64,000 bases of DNA from NCBI GenBank assembly GCA_015232015.1, contig JADGAM010000001.1, positions 27,340 to 91,339 of the forward strand, given 5' to 3'. Source of the DNA: Oligoflexia bacterium (GTDB lineage: Bacteria; Bdellovibrionota; Bacteriovoracia; Bacteriovoracales; Bacteriovoracaceae). Shown in pieces: positions 44,513-52,803 of the stretch (its first letter is position 1; each line of letters starts with the position of its first letter). The position numbers were made by a program, and so were the translations under genes. Below the pieces are notes generated by a model. That model saw only the letters and a list, made by a program, of their open reading frames with translations. It searched no databases and had not been told where the DNA came from.

Positions 44513-45682
44513 ATGAATGTGCTTATTAATCGAAGCGATGCCATTGGGGATACCATTCTCACACTGCCCTTGGCCCAACTTATAAAAGAAATTTACCCTA
44601 ATTCTAAAGTATATTTTTTACTTCAAAAAAATAATGAAGCACTTTTGCTACATAATCCATTTGTCGATAAGATTTTAGTTTACAATAGGAATGAATCTCT
44701 TCTAATTCGTTTTAAGAAACTTATTAATACATTTAAAGCATTATCAATTGACCATTATCTATACGTGGGTGGAGATAATCTTCCATCACTATTAGCATTT
44801 TTTTATAGAGTGAAATTTAGAGGGGGACTAAGAAAAAAATTAAACCATTTTTTGTTTTTAAATAAAGGAGTATGGCAGAGACGTTCGCGGGTGAAGATGC
44901 ATGAGGGTATGTACAATATAAAATTATTGGAATCCATTGGTACTCCCATTCCTTCCAAAATGATTGCAAAAATTTCACTTCCATTAAAGCTTTGTAGAGT
45001 GGAGGTGGAGAAAGGAGCAGAGAAATTAAAGAGTATGCTAGAGGTAGAAGTAAAAAAGAGAGGTTTCAATCTAGCAACTGAGTATATTGTAATTCATCCT
45101 GGAATGAAGGGTAGCGCTCTAAATTGGCCATCTGAATTTTATTTACAACTAATTTCTTATATCGAACAAAAAATTCCTAGTAGATTTAATTACATTATTT
45201 CGTTTACAACATCAGATTTGCCATATGTTGTGCCTATAAGAAAGTTGTTGGAAAGTGGAAATACGAGTGAGAATACAAATGAAAATGGTAAGATTAAGGA
45301 TAAGATCTTTTTTTTAAATGGGGAAGATGTAGGAACTAGAGGATATATGGCAATTTTATCTAACTCTAAATTATTCATTGGTCCCAGTACTGGCACTACC
45401 CATATGGCCAATGCTCTAGGTGTAGATTTAGTCGCTATTTATTCACCGGTTAAGGTTCAATCTTTTAAACGCTGGGGTCCCTTTTTTAATTCCAAAATTG
45501 GTACTAATAATAGTAGTGGTAAGGTGAAGGTGCTAGTTCCTTTAGTTAATTGTCAATCTCATTTTAAGTGTGATCCAGAGTGTATTCACAAAGGAAACTG
45601 TATGTCGCTACTTAAAGTAGAGAGTGTTGGGCAGCAGGTTTTGATAATGTTAAAAGAACAAGGCAATTTTAGTAAGGTATAA
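44513..45682 (+). CDS. Glycosyltransferase family 9 (heptosyltransferase-like)
   Basis: 389 residues. INRSDAIGDTILTLPLAQLI at the N-terminus carries the GT9 catalytic Asp motif. IGPSTGTTHMANALGVDLVA near 288 is the nucleotide-sugar motif (S-TG-H). Low-complexity SGNTSENTNENGK (near 246-258) is an insert. The C-terminal CQSHFKCDPECIHKGNC holds clustered cysteines, as in some heptosyltransferases. It acts in LPS core assembly in the cytoplasm. Order: cmk, this gene, heptose kinase. Confidence 0.9.
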   Translation: MNVLINRSDAIGDTILTLPLAQLIKEIYPNSKVYFLLQKNNEALLLHNPFVDKILVYNRNESLLIRFKKLINTFKALSIDHYLYVGGDNLPSLLAFFYRVKFRGGLRKKLNHFLFLNKGVWQRRSRVKMHEGMYNIKLLESIGTPIPSKMIAKISLPLKLCRVEVEKGAEKLKSMLEVEVKKRGFNLATEYIVIHPGMKGSALNWPSEFYLQLISYIEQKIPSRFNYIISFTTSDLPYVVPIRKLLESGNTSENTNENGKIKDKIFFLNGEDVGTRGYMAILSNSKLFIGPSTGTTHMANALGVDLVAIYSPVKVQSFKRWGPFFNSKIGTNNSSGKVKVLVPLVNCQSHFKCDPECIHKGNCMSLLKVESVGQQVLIMLKEQGNFSKV

Positions 45683-45728
45683 ATATTAATTAATATTAGT
45701 AAGGATTGATGAGTATTTAGGAGTGATA

Positions 45729-46850
45729 ATGATCATATCTAAAATAAATGAAGAGAATAATAGTAATAACAATATTGATGAAATTTCTTCGAATAAAACA
45801 ATTGATATAGGATCTCAAACAATCCCTTTATCAGAGAGAAGATTTAAGGAAATTATTGATAATTTTTCTTTAATCTCTCCAATACTTGTTTTTGGTGATG
45901 TTGGTTTAGATAAATATACTTTTGGAAATGTTTCAAGGATTTCTCCAGAGGCGCCAGTTGCAGTCTTAGAGGTAAGCAAAGAGTGGTATAAATTAGGGTT
46001 GGCCGCCAATGTAATTGATAATCTTAGAAGCTTGAAAGTTCCATCCACTCTTCTTTCAGTAATTGGGGATGATAAAAATGGATTTGAATTTGAAAAGTTG
46101 CTAAGAGAATTGGGATTAGATTCGACAAATGTTTTAAAAGTAAAAGAAAGAGTAACTACCCTAAAAGAGCGTGTAATTACTAACACTCAACAAATTTGTA
46201 GAATTGATTATGAAAATAAAAATGAACTCTCTACTGCCACCTATGATCAAATAGTAGATTTAGTTAGAAACGCAAGTTCAGAGCATTCGGCGCTCATTAT
46301 TGAAGATTACGGCAAAGGTATTGTGGAAGAAAAATCATTAAACAGCATAATAAATATTTTTAGAGAGAGTGGTAAGTTAATAACAGTAGATCCAAGTAGA
46401 AGTACAAATCCTTATTGTTATAAAAATGCTCATCTTTTAAAACCTAATTTTGAAGAAGCAAGCATAATGGTAAAGGCCCTAGGTTTTACCAGAGAAAAAA
46501 ATTTAGAAATGATGGCCAATATTTTAGTAGATAAACTTAATCTTGATATGTTGGTAATTACTCTAGGAGCAAATGGGATGGGACTTATCGATAAAAAGAG
46601 AGACGGAAAATTTCAACTGATCCCAACAGTTGCTAAAGAGGTTTTTGATGTATCAGGTGCAGGAGATACTGCAATTAGTGTGATAACTTCTTCATTGGTT
46701 GCAAAGGCCACGCTAGAAGAATCTTGTTGGATTGCTAATTGTGCTTCTGGAATTGTAGTTGCGAAAAGAGGGACAGCAACCGTTTCTATTGATGAACTCA
46801 GTAAATTCTATCGAGAGTTAGAGTATGAAATTTCTCAAAGATTTCAATAG
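45729..46850 (+). CDS. hldA: D-glycero-beta-D-manno-heptose-7-phosphate kinase (RfaE domain I)
   Basis: 373 residues from the ATG at 45729, since AGGAG ends five bases before it; the GTG at 45723 overlaps that site. PfkB-fold kinase: FGDVGLDKYTFGNVSRISPE, APVAVLEV, GLAANVIDNL, VDPSRSTNPYCYKNAHLLKP, and DVSGAGDTAIS near 306 with the catalytic Asp. It lacks the nucleotidyltransferase half of bifunctional HldE, so a separate HldC or RfaE2 is expected elsewhere. It forms the ADP-heptose precursor for the GT9 enzymes. The N-terminus is Asn/Ser rich. Confidence 0.92.
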   Translation: MIISKINEENNSNNNIDEISSNKTIDIGSQTIPLSERRFKEIIDNFSLISPILVFGDVGLDKYTFGNVSRISPEAPVAVLEVSKEWYKLGLAANVIDNLRSLKVPSTLLSVIGDDKNGFEFEKLLRELGLDSTNVLKVKERVTTLKERVITNTQQICRIDYENKNELSTATYDQIVDLVRNASSEHSALIIEDYGKGIVEEKSLNSIINIFRESGKLITVDPSRSTNPYCYKNAHLLKPNFEEASIMVKALGFTREKNLEMMANILVDKLNLDMLVITLGANGMGLIDKKRDGKFQLIPTVAKEVFDVSGAGDTAISVITSSLVAKATLEESCWIANCASGIVVAKRGTATVSIDELSKFYRELEYEISQRFQ

Positions 46851-46876
46851 GAAACAGTAATAGCACAAAATTTTCA

Positions 46877-46905
46877 TTGATTATTTTTTAATATTGATTC
46901 ATAAT
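46877..46905 (+). promoter_or_regulatory. Candidate sigma-70 promoter of the small RNA
   Basis: TTGATT (46877-46882), 17-base spacer, CATAAT (46900-46905). Predicted initiation is near 46912, immediately before the first structured bases (AAACCC at 46915-46920). Confidence 0.6.
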
Positions 46906-46911
46906 CTAAAG

Positions 46912-47062
46912 ATTAAACCCGACGATAAAGGTGACCGACTTCGAAAGTATCGGGAACAAAGTTTCGCCCTAAGGATCACCCAGCGTGATTTATGGGTTTG
47001 AAATTGCCGAAACGAGGTAAAGGATCAGGTTTTTAAAGAGGGTTTTAAAATCTGGTCTTTTT
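46912..47062 (+). ncRNA. Candidate structured small RNA, about 150 nt
   Basis: Nested pairings are seen: AAACCC (46915-46920) with GGGTTT (46994-46999); GGTGA (46930-46934) with TCACC (46976-46980); CCGA with TCGG closing a GAAA-type loop. Then TTGCC (47004-47008) with GGTAA (47016-47020) and a terminator hairpin. The internal GAAAG...GGGAACAAAG...CCCTAA resembles parts of cyclic-di-GMP-I (GEMM) aptamers, but the key segments differ, so I make no family call. GC is clearly above the surroundings and no ORF fits. It lies between hldA and the convergent end of gpsA, so it is not a leader of any gene. Confidence 0.65.
47025..47062 (+). terminator. Terminator of the small RNA
   Basis: TCAGGTTTTTAAA pairs with TTTTAAAATCTGG (one mismatch, two wobbles) around GAGGG and is followed by TCTTTTT. 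Confidence 0.85.
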
Positions 47063-47176
47063 GGGAGGTACAAAAATATCTTTCTTATGATTTAGTGTCA
47101 TTAAATTTGTTACATTTTCTTATAATTTTCCCTCAGTTAATCTTACAGCTTTTTTTGATGCTAAATTGAACATATT

Positions 47177-47278
47177 TTAAGAGATCCATCGGTTCCTTTT
47201 CTTTTTTTATTTTATTTTTCATGGACGATATTTTTTTCTATGTAAGGATATAGAAGATACAAAGCACGGGTCTCTTAA
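47177..47278 (+). other. Possible second structured RNA domain
   Basis: A perfect 8-bp pairing of TTAAGAGA (47177-47184) with TCTCTTAA (47271-47278) encloses about 86 bases. These contain a further stem TTCTAT/ATAGAA (47236-47255) and CCAT/ATGG. A TATAAT box lies at 47121-47126, but no good -35 was found. A terminator-like hairpin follows at 47326. Confidence 0.4.
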
Positions 47279-47325
47279 TGATTATTATTTAACCATCGCA
47301 ATCTGATAAATAGATGGATTATAAT

Positions 47326-47350
47326 TCGGCATATACGCCGACTATTTTTT
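47326..47350 (+). terminator. Terminator-like hairpin
   Basis: TCGGC pairs perfectly with GCCGA around ATATAC and is followed by CTATTTTTT. Confidence 0.6.
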
Positions 47351-47368
47351 AAATAAAAAAATATTATT

Positions 47369-47406
47369 CCCCTCTTTATGATTAAATTTGTAAAGAGGGG
47401 TTTTTT
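47369..47406 (+). terminator. Rho-independent terminator
   Basis: CCCCTCTTTA pairs perfectly with TAAAGAGGGG around a 12-base loop, then T6. It faces the gpsA 3-prime end, so it stops plus-strand transcription coming from the hldA/small-RNA side. Confidence 0.92.
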
Positions 47407-47458
47407 ATTTTAGGAATGGGAACTTAAGCGGATGAACTACTTCTTGTTTGACGGCCTC

Positions 47459-48502
47459 TTAGAAAAGAGTTTTTACTCTAGAAGAAAATTCCATGAGATT
47501 ATTTATAACTGATTTAGGGTTAGCATTTTCATATAACACATCATATACACCATTAAATATTTTACATTTAATATCGTATTTTTCAGATAGTAATTGGGCG
47601 GCCTTAGTGGTTTGATAACCTTCAATTACAGTGTGTTGCTTTTTAAAAATTTCTTCTATTGATATACCTTTTGCAATTTGCATTCCAAAAATTTTATTTC
47701 TACTTAAGTTTCCTGTGGTAGTAAGAATTAAATCACCCATGCCACTAAATCCATAAAAGCTCTCTGATCTAGCATTAAAAACCACACCAAAACGTAACAT
47801 ATCTGCAATACCTGCGGTAATAAGCGCGGCCCTGGTATTGTGATTATATCCAAGCTCTTCTATAATTCCTCCAGCGATGGCCAACACATTTTTCAAAGCA
47901 CCTCCAAGCAACACTCCTTTAATATCGTAAGTGGGAAATAATTTAAAAAAGGAGGTGTTTAGCATATTAGATACAAGGTTTAATGTTTTAAGCGATTTTC
48001 CTGCTAGAGAAACTAAAGTAATTTGTTGTTGTAAAATCTCCTCTGCAAAAGATGGCCCTGATAAAAAAGTGATGAGATCTTGATGTTCATGAAAATAATC
48101 GAAAATAACATCGTCTGAAAGTTTAAGATCGCTATGATCAATTCCTTTGGTTAAAGAAACAAAAGGAATGTTTGCATTTAAGTAGTAAGCAATATTTTGA
48201 TTATAAGTAGAATAATAACTTTTAATTGCACCAGAAGGTAATCCTGAAACAATAATTTCTACCTCTGAAATTGCAGAGATTGTATCAACTTCTTGCCATT
48301 CAAGTGCAGGAATAACATTTGTTGGTAATTTTATACCAGGAAGATATTCGGAATTTTCACCACGCTTAAACATCTCATAGATTTCTTTACGCCGTACTTT
48401 GATTATTACTTTTTTAAAGTTGTTAGCGAGAACTGATGCCATGGATGTTGCAAACATTCCAGCGCCAATAATTATTGCGGTATTATATTTTTTAGTTGTC
48501 AT
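47459..48502 (-). CDS. gpsA: Glycerol-3-phosphate dehydrogenase (NAD(P)+)
   Basis: 347 residues. N-terminal GAGMFATSMASVLA dinucleotide motif; EYLPGIKLP; FVSLTKGID; SGPSFAEEI; and LGGALKNVLAIAGGIIEELG with FYGFSGMGDLILTTTG near 240-275, all GpsA signatures including the catalytic Lys. It makes sn-glycerol-3-phosphate for phospholipids in the cytoplasm. It is the last gene of a five-gene minus-strand cluster and starts 8 bases after kdsC. Confidence 0.95.
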   Translation of the reverse strand: MTTKKYNTAIIIGAGMFATSMASVLANNFKKVIIKVRRKEIYEMFKRGENSEYLPGIKLPTNVIPALEWQEVDTISAISEVEIIVSGLPSGAIKSYYSTYNQNIAYYLNANIPFVSLTKGIDHSDLKLSDDVIFDYFHEHQDLITFLSGPSFAEEILQQQITLVSLAGKSLKTLNLVSNMLNTSFFKLFPTYDIKGVLLGGALKNVLAIAGGIIEELGYNHNTRAALITAGIADMLRFGVVFNARSESFYGFSGMGDLILTTTGNLSRNKIFGMQIAKGISIEEIFKKQHTVIEGYQTTKAAQLLSEKYDIKCKIFNGVYDVLYENANPKSVINNLMEFSSRVKTLF

Positions 48503-48510
48503 GTTTTTAT

Positions 48511-49086
48511 TTAAAAATCTTCTATTTCAGGGTGAAGTCCTTGGGCATATCTAATTAAATCTGCAACTTCACGAACAGCGCCCTCACCTGCTTTTCTTTT
48601 TGTAATATAAGTTGCAAATGCTTTTACCTCTGCTGGAGCATCTGGTACGGTTGCTGAAAAACCTGCACGATTTAAGAGCGGAATATCATAAAGTTCATCT
48701 CCCATATAACAAATTTCTTTATCACTTAAATTTGCAATTTTTTTTATTTCTAAATAAGCTTTACGTTTATCTTCATTTCCTAAAAAAACATACTGAGGAT
48801 CAATTTTAAGATATTCAATTCGTTTACATAGTCCCACACTATTTCCACCTGAAATGATTCCAACTTTTATACCTAACTTCATAAGTGTTTTTAAAATGTA
48901 ACCATCAAAGGTATGAAAGTAGCGATTGAATTCTATTTCACTACCAGAATAATAAATTATCCCATTGGTTAATATTCCATCTACATCTAAAATTAACATT
49001 TTTATAGGCGTAAGTTGCTTTTTAAATTTTTTAGATGTCAATTTTAGTGGCGATGAAATATTACTTATTTTAATTATTTTTTTCAT
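48511..49086 (-). CDS. kdsC: KDO 8-phosphate phosphatase
   Basis: 191 residues. HAD motif LILDVDGILTNGIIYY near residue 31, FHTFDGYILKTLMKLGIKVG, IISGGNS, and YMGDELYDIPLLNRAGFSAT with a KRKAGEGAVREVADLI ending, as in KdsC. It removes phosphate from KDO8P, the step between KdsA and KdsB. A 25-residue Lys/Ser-rich N-terminal extension precedes the fold. A 7-bp tandem repeat separates it from kdsA. Confidence 0.94.
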   Translation of the reverse strand: MKKIIKISNISSPLKLTSKKFKKQLTPIKMLILDVDGILTNGIIYYSGSEIEFNRYFHTFDGYILKTLMKLGIKVGIISGGNSVGLCKRIEYLKIDPQYVFLGNEDKRKAYLEIKKIANLSDKEICYMGDELYDIPLLNRAGFSATVPDAPAEVKAFATYITKRKAGEGAVREVADLIRYAQGLHPEIEDF

Positions 49087-49117
49087 TTCTTTTATTCTCT
49101 ACTTTATTTTGTGTTTT

Positions 49118-49157
49118 TTACTTTTTACTTTTTACTTTTTACTTTTTTTACTTTTTA
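49118..49157 (+). repeat. 7-bp tandem repeat (CTTTTTA) between kdsA and kdsC
   Basis: CTTTTTA units occur four times or more in tandem between the two minus-strand genes and run up to the last bases of kdsA. Confidence 0.85.
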
Positions 49158-49994
49158 AGAACATCGATATATTTTTAATAATGTTTCAATAAGCGGTTTA
49201 ACCTTATGAAGTGGCCATGAGGTAAATGGGTCTGAGAATGCCTTATCTGGGTTAGGGTGGGTTTCTAAAAAAATTCCTTGCGCTCCGGCCGCTAAGGCGG
49301 CCTTGGCCAAAACCTCAATAAATTCCCTTTTTCCTCCAGTAAGTTGTCCCATTCCTCCAGGGCATTGTACGCTATGAGTGGCATCGTAAACAGTCTTTAC
49401 TCCAAAGCCTTTTATTATTTGAAAAGAAGTCATGTCTACAATTAAATTATTATAGCCAAAGGAAATTCCTCGCTCTGTTATAATGATTTTATCTTTTGGT
49501 AATAGTGTTGTCGCTTTATCAATAATATTCTTTGTATCTTCAGGTGCGAGAAATTGTCCCTTTTTAATTTTAAGAATTCGATTAAATTCCTTCGCAGCGT
49601 GAGCTCCCGCCAAGATCATGTCAGTTTGACGACACAAAAAAGCAGGAACTTGGATTACATCTGCATATTTGGCCACTAGCGAGGCCTCCTCTGCACTATG
49701 AAAATCAGTTAATATCGGGAGTTTATAAACATCTTTTATTTTTTGTAAAATTTTGAGGCCTTTATTTATACCAGGTCCCCTAAATGAATTAATAGAGGTT
49801 CTATTGGCCTTATCATAGCTGGCCTTAAAGGTAATACTTATTTCAGATTCAAATTCCTTAAGCTCTTTGGTTATGTGATCTGCAATTTCTATGGCCAAAG
49901 TTTCGCTTTCTAAAACACAAGGACCTATAAACAAATCTAGTTTGTCTTTTTTATTTGTACTATTTGTATTGTTTGTATTGTTTGTATTGTTCAT
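49155..49994 (-). CDS. kdsA: 2-dehydro-3-deoxyphosphooctonate aldolase (KDO8P synthase)
   Basis: 279 residues. LFIGPCVLESETLAIEIA, FKASYDKANRTSINSFRGPG, ILTDFHSAEEA, AFLCRQTD, and DATHSVQCPGGMGQLTGGKR with the metal/substrate residues are all KdsA-specific. The first 15 residues are (Asn-Asn-Thr) repeats coded by a 9-bp microsatellite, an extension not needed for the fold. It condenses PEP and arabinose-5-phosphate. Between pyrG and kdsC in the KDO cluster. Confidence 0.95.
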   Translation of the reverse strand: MNNTNNTNNTNSTNKKDKLDLFIGPCVLESETLAIEIADHITKELKEFESEISITFKASYDKANRTSINSFRGPGINKGLKILQKIKDVYKLPILTDFHSAEEASLVAKYADVIQVPAFLCRQTDMILAGAHAAKEFNRILKIKKGQFLAPEDTKNIIDKATTLLPKDKIIITERGISFGYNNLIVDMTSFQIIKGFGVKTVYDATHSVQCPGGMGQLTGGKREFIEVLAKAALAAGAQGIFLETHPNPDKAFSDPFTSWPLHKVKPLIETLLKIYRCS

Positions 49995-50021
49995 GATTGA
50001 TGTTGCCTTGATTGATGCTGT

Positions 50022-51707
50022 TTATAGTTGTGTGTAATTGATTATAGCATTTAAGAAATTTTTAAATAATGGATGAGAGTCAAATGGTTTTGATTTAAAT
50101 TCAGGATGAAATTGACATGCAATAAAGAAAGGGTGCTTTTGATTATCAATTTCAATAATTTCTACTAACCCATACTCTTCATTGATACCTGATACTATCA
50201 GGCCTGCTGATTTTATTTGTTGTAAATACTCATTATTTACCTCTAAGCGATGGCGGTGTCTCTCTGAAATATTTTGTTTTTGATATATGGAATAGGCCAA
50301 AGTGTTTGGAGTTATAGAGCAGGAAAAAGCACCTAAGCGCATATTTCCACCTTTGGGTCCATTTTTAATTTGACCTTTTAGATAGTGAACTACAGCAGTA
50401 CCACTATTTTTTCCTTCCTCTGTAAACTCCTCTGAGACAGCATCTTTTATATTGGCCAGATTGCGGGCAATTTCAATTACAGCTAATTGTAAACCTAAAC
50501 ATATTCCAAAAAATGGAAGTTTGTTTGTACGTGCATATTGAATGGCCAAAATTTTTCCTTCAGTGCCTCGTTCTCCAAAACCTCCTGGAATTAAAATTCC
50601 ATCAACATTTTTTAGTTTTTCTAGGGATTCTGCCTTTAAATTTGCATCACTACTTTCTAACTCTTCTGCGTCTATGTATTGTAGGTCGGCCAAAACTTGA
50701 TGATGAATGGCCGCATGTCTTAGCGCCTCATCTAAAGATTTGTAGGATTCAGTAAGTTCTGTATATTTTCCAACTATACCTACACGAATTTTTTTCAGTG
50801 GGTGTTCGTAATTATATACTACTTTTTCTAGGTCACTAATGTTAGGTCTTGCAGACCAAATATTAAGTAACTCAGTAATCTTTGTATCAAGACCTTGACG
50901 ATAAAATTCTAGAGGTAATTTATAGATAGTATCAACATCAATTGATTGAAAGACATTACTTTCAGGAACATCACAAAAAAGTGAAATCTTATTTATTATT
51001 GATGGATCAACCACTCTATCTGCTCTACAAATCATAATATCTGGAAATAATCCAATTTCACGCAGCTCTTTTACAGAGTGCTGAGCAGGCTTTGACTTAA
51101 GCTCTTTTGCCGCTTCAATGTAGGGGATTAAAACTAAGTGAATAAATAGTGCATGGTCTTTTCCTACAGAAGATGCAAATTGCCTGATGGCCTCTAAAAA
51201 TGGCAAAGACTCAATATCTCCAACTGTACCACCTATCTCTGCAATTAAAAGATCTGCATCCTCAGATGCTAAATGAATTCTTCTCTTAATTTCATCAGTG
51301 ATATGAGGAACAACTTGTACCGTTTTTCCTAGATACTTTCCTTCGCGTTCATTTTCAATAACTTTTAAATAAACTTGCCCGCTTGTGAAATTATTTTTCT
51401 TTAAGAGATTTAGGGAGGTAAATCGCTCATAATGACCAAGATCTAAATCAGTTTCAGCTCCATCATCAGTTACAAAAACCTCTCCATGTTGAATGGGACT
51501 CATTGTTCCTGGATCGATGTTTATGTATGGATCCATCTTGAGCATGCTGACTTTCATTCCTCTTCGTTCCAAAAGAGATGCAATAGAGGCAGCTGCCAAT
51601 CCTTTTCCTAATGAACTTGTTACCCCACCAGTAATAAAAATATATTTTTTTATCATTCTACTGGGATTATTACTGTTGTTGTAGTTGCTGTGACCATTAT
51701 AGTTCAT
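50022..51707 (-). CDS. pyrG: CTP synthase
   Basis: 561 residues. The synthetase domain starts YIFITGGVTSSLGKGLAAAS; MDPYINIDPGTMSPIQHGEV; the glutaminase domain has GGFGERGTEGK and FFGICLGLQLAVIE with the nucleophile Cys (near 400). The ATG at 51707 has AAGGAG ten bases upstream, giving a 17-residue Asn/Ser-rich extension (NYNGHSNYNNSNNPSR) before the usual start Met. It overlaps kdsB by 11 bases. It provides CTP for the neighbouring CMP-KDO synthetase. Confidence 0.96.
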   Translation of the reverse strand: MNYNGHSNYNNSNNPSRMIKKYIFITGGVTSSLGKGLAAASIASLLERRGMKVSMLKMDPYINIDPGTMSPIQHGEVFVTDDGAETDLDLGHYERFTSLNLLKKNNFTSGQVYLKVIENEREGKYLGKTVQVVPHITDEIKRRIHLASEDADLLIAEIGGTVGDIESLPFLEAIRQFASSVGKDHALFIHLVLIPYIEAAKELKSKPAQHSVKELREIGLFPDIMICRADRVVDPSIINKISLFCDVPESNVFQSIDVDTIYKLPLEFYRQGLDTKITELLNIWSARPNISDLEKVVYNYEHPLKKIRVGIVGKYTELTESYKSLDEALRHAAIHHQVLADLQYIDAEELESSDANLKAESLEKLKNVDGILIPGGFGERGTEGKILAIQYARTNKLPFFGICLGLQLAVIEIARNLANIKDAVSEEFTEEGKNSGTAVVHYLKGQIKNGPKGGNMRLGAFSCSITPNTLAYSIYQKQNISERHRHRLEVNNEYLQQIKSAGLIVSGINEEYGLVEIIEIDNQKHPFFIACQFHPEFKSKPFDSHPLFKNFLNAIINYTQL

Positions 51708-52593
51708 AGCTTAAATGCTCCTTCGATACTTCTGATACTTTCTTAAATAATTTCTCAACTTTGATAATATCTTCGGGGGTATCGACACTAATTAATTCGT
51801 TTTCAGTTACAAGTGCTCCAATATTCATTCCAATAGAAAGTGCACGAAGTTGTTCTAGTTTTTCAACTTGCTCTAAGTAAGTGGCGTTGGACTTAACAAA
51901 TGTTTCCAATATGTGGGGGCGGTACGAATATATTCCAACATGTTGATGCCAGATTAGATTTTCATTATTTTTATCTGTTTCATTATTGTTATCTGATAAT
52001 GGTAAGTGAGGTATGGGTGAACGAGAAAAATATAAACAACGTCCTGCTTTGCTGGAATTTAAATTATCAGCGACGAAAACTGCCTTAACAACATTTGGGC
52101 CTAAATATTTTTCTCTTAATTGGGGAGTAGTAGGAGTAGCAGGAGTAGTAACAGAGAAAGTATGCCTTTTTACAAGAGTAGTAATATCATATTTAGAATT
52201 TAAGTGCCATTCGCCTAGGGCCTTCAATTCTGATCCTTTAAGCAAAGGTTCATCACCTTGTAGATTAATTATTAGAGAATAAGAAGAGCAATTATTAGAT
52301 TCTGATTTATTAAGGAAACGACTATAGGCCAAATGAATTCTATCAGTACCACAATTAACTTCATCATCAACTCGTAAAACTTTACCTCCAAAACTTAAAA
52401 CATGCTCTTCGATAAGATTGTTATCTGTTACTACATAAGTATCAAAGGAAGATGAGATAGCATTGTTGTAAACAATATTAATCATACTTTTTCCAGCAAT
52501 GGTGGCCAAAGGTTTTCCTGGAAAACGAGATGATTGGTACCTTGCAGGAATAAGAATTACTATTTTAGAGGTAGAGTTGTTTGAATATGGCAT
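51697..52593 (-). CDS. kdsB: CMP-KDO synthetase
   Basis: 298 residues. IPARYQSSRFPGKPLATIAG at the N-terminus, VVTDN, NCGTDRIHLA, INLQGDEPLL, and YFSRSPIPHLP followed by HVGIYSYRPHILETFV. All are KdsB marks. Inserts rich in Thr/Pro (SVTTPATPTTPQ) and Asn/Asp (SDNNNETDKNNEN) lengthen it beyond the usual 250 or so residues. It activates KDO with CTP. First gene of the cluster kdsB-pyrG-kdsA-kdsC-gpsA. Confidence 0.95.
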   Translation of the reverse strand: MPYSNNSTSKIVILIPARYQSSRFPGKPLATIAGKSMINIVYNNAISSSFDTYVVTDNNLIEEHVLSFGGKVLRVDDEVNCGTDRIHLAYSRFLNKSESNNCSSYSLIINLQGDEPLLKGSELKALGEWHLNSKYDITTLVKRHTFSVTTPATPTTPQLREKYLGPNVVKAVFVADNLNSSKAGRCLYFSRSPIPHLPLSDNNNETDKNNENLIWHQHVGIYSYRPHILETFVKSNATYLEQVEKLEQLRALSIGMNIGALVTENELISVDTPEDIIKVEKLFKKVSEVSKEHLSYEL

Positions 52594-52803
52594 ATTTTTT
52601 AAAATTTTTTAATAAAGCTTTTTAATAATTCAATTTAAAGAGAGAAAGTTACCACATTGAAAGGAATTTTTGAAATTATGTTATAATAAAAGATAAAAAA
52701 TAACAATTTGCTTGCTTTTAATAACTTTTAATTTGCTAGGTCATAGTTTAAAAGCTTCTTAGATAATATAAAAATGATTAAATGACACAAAAAGGATTTA
52801 AAT

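Noticed and set aside
46912-47062. Firm call of a cyclic-di-GMP-I (GEMM) riboswitch
   Set aside because: Only fragments (GAAAG, GGGA, CAAAG, CCTAA) match. The expected GACGCAAAGCC and GGUAGCC.GGGUUACC blocks are not present, so I kept a generic small-RNA call.
47459-52593. Many open frames on the strand opposite to the kds/pyrG genes (for example 50513-50755 and 52013-52282)
   Set aside because: They lie wholly inside well-supported genes, lack ribosome binding sites and give low-complexity, unrecognisable proteins; they are shadows of the real genes.
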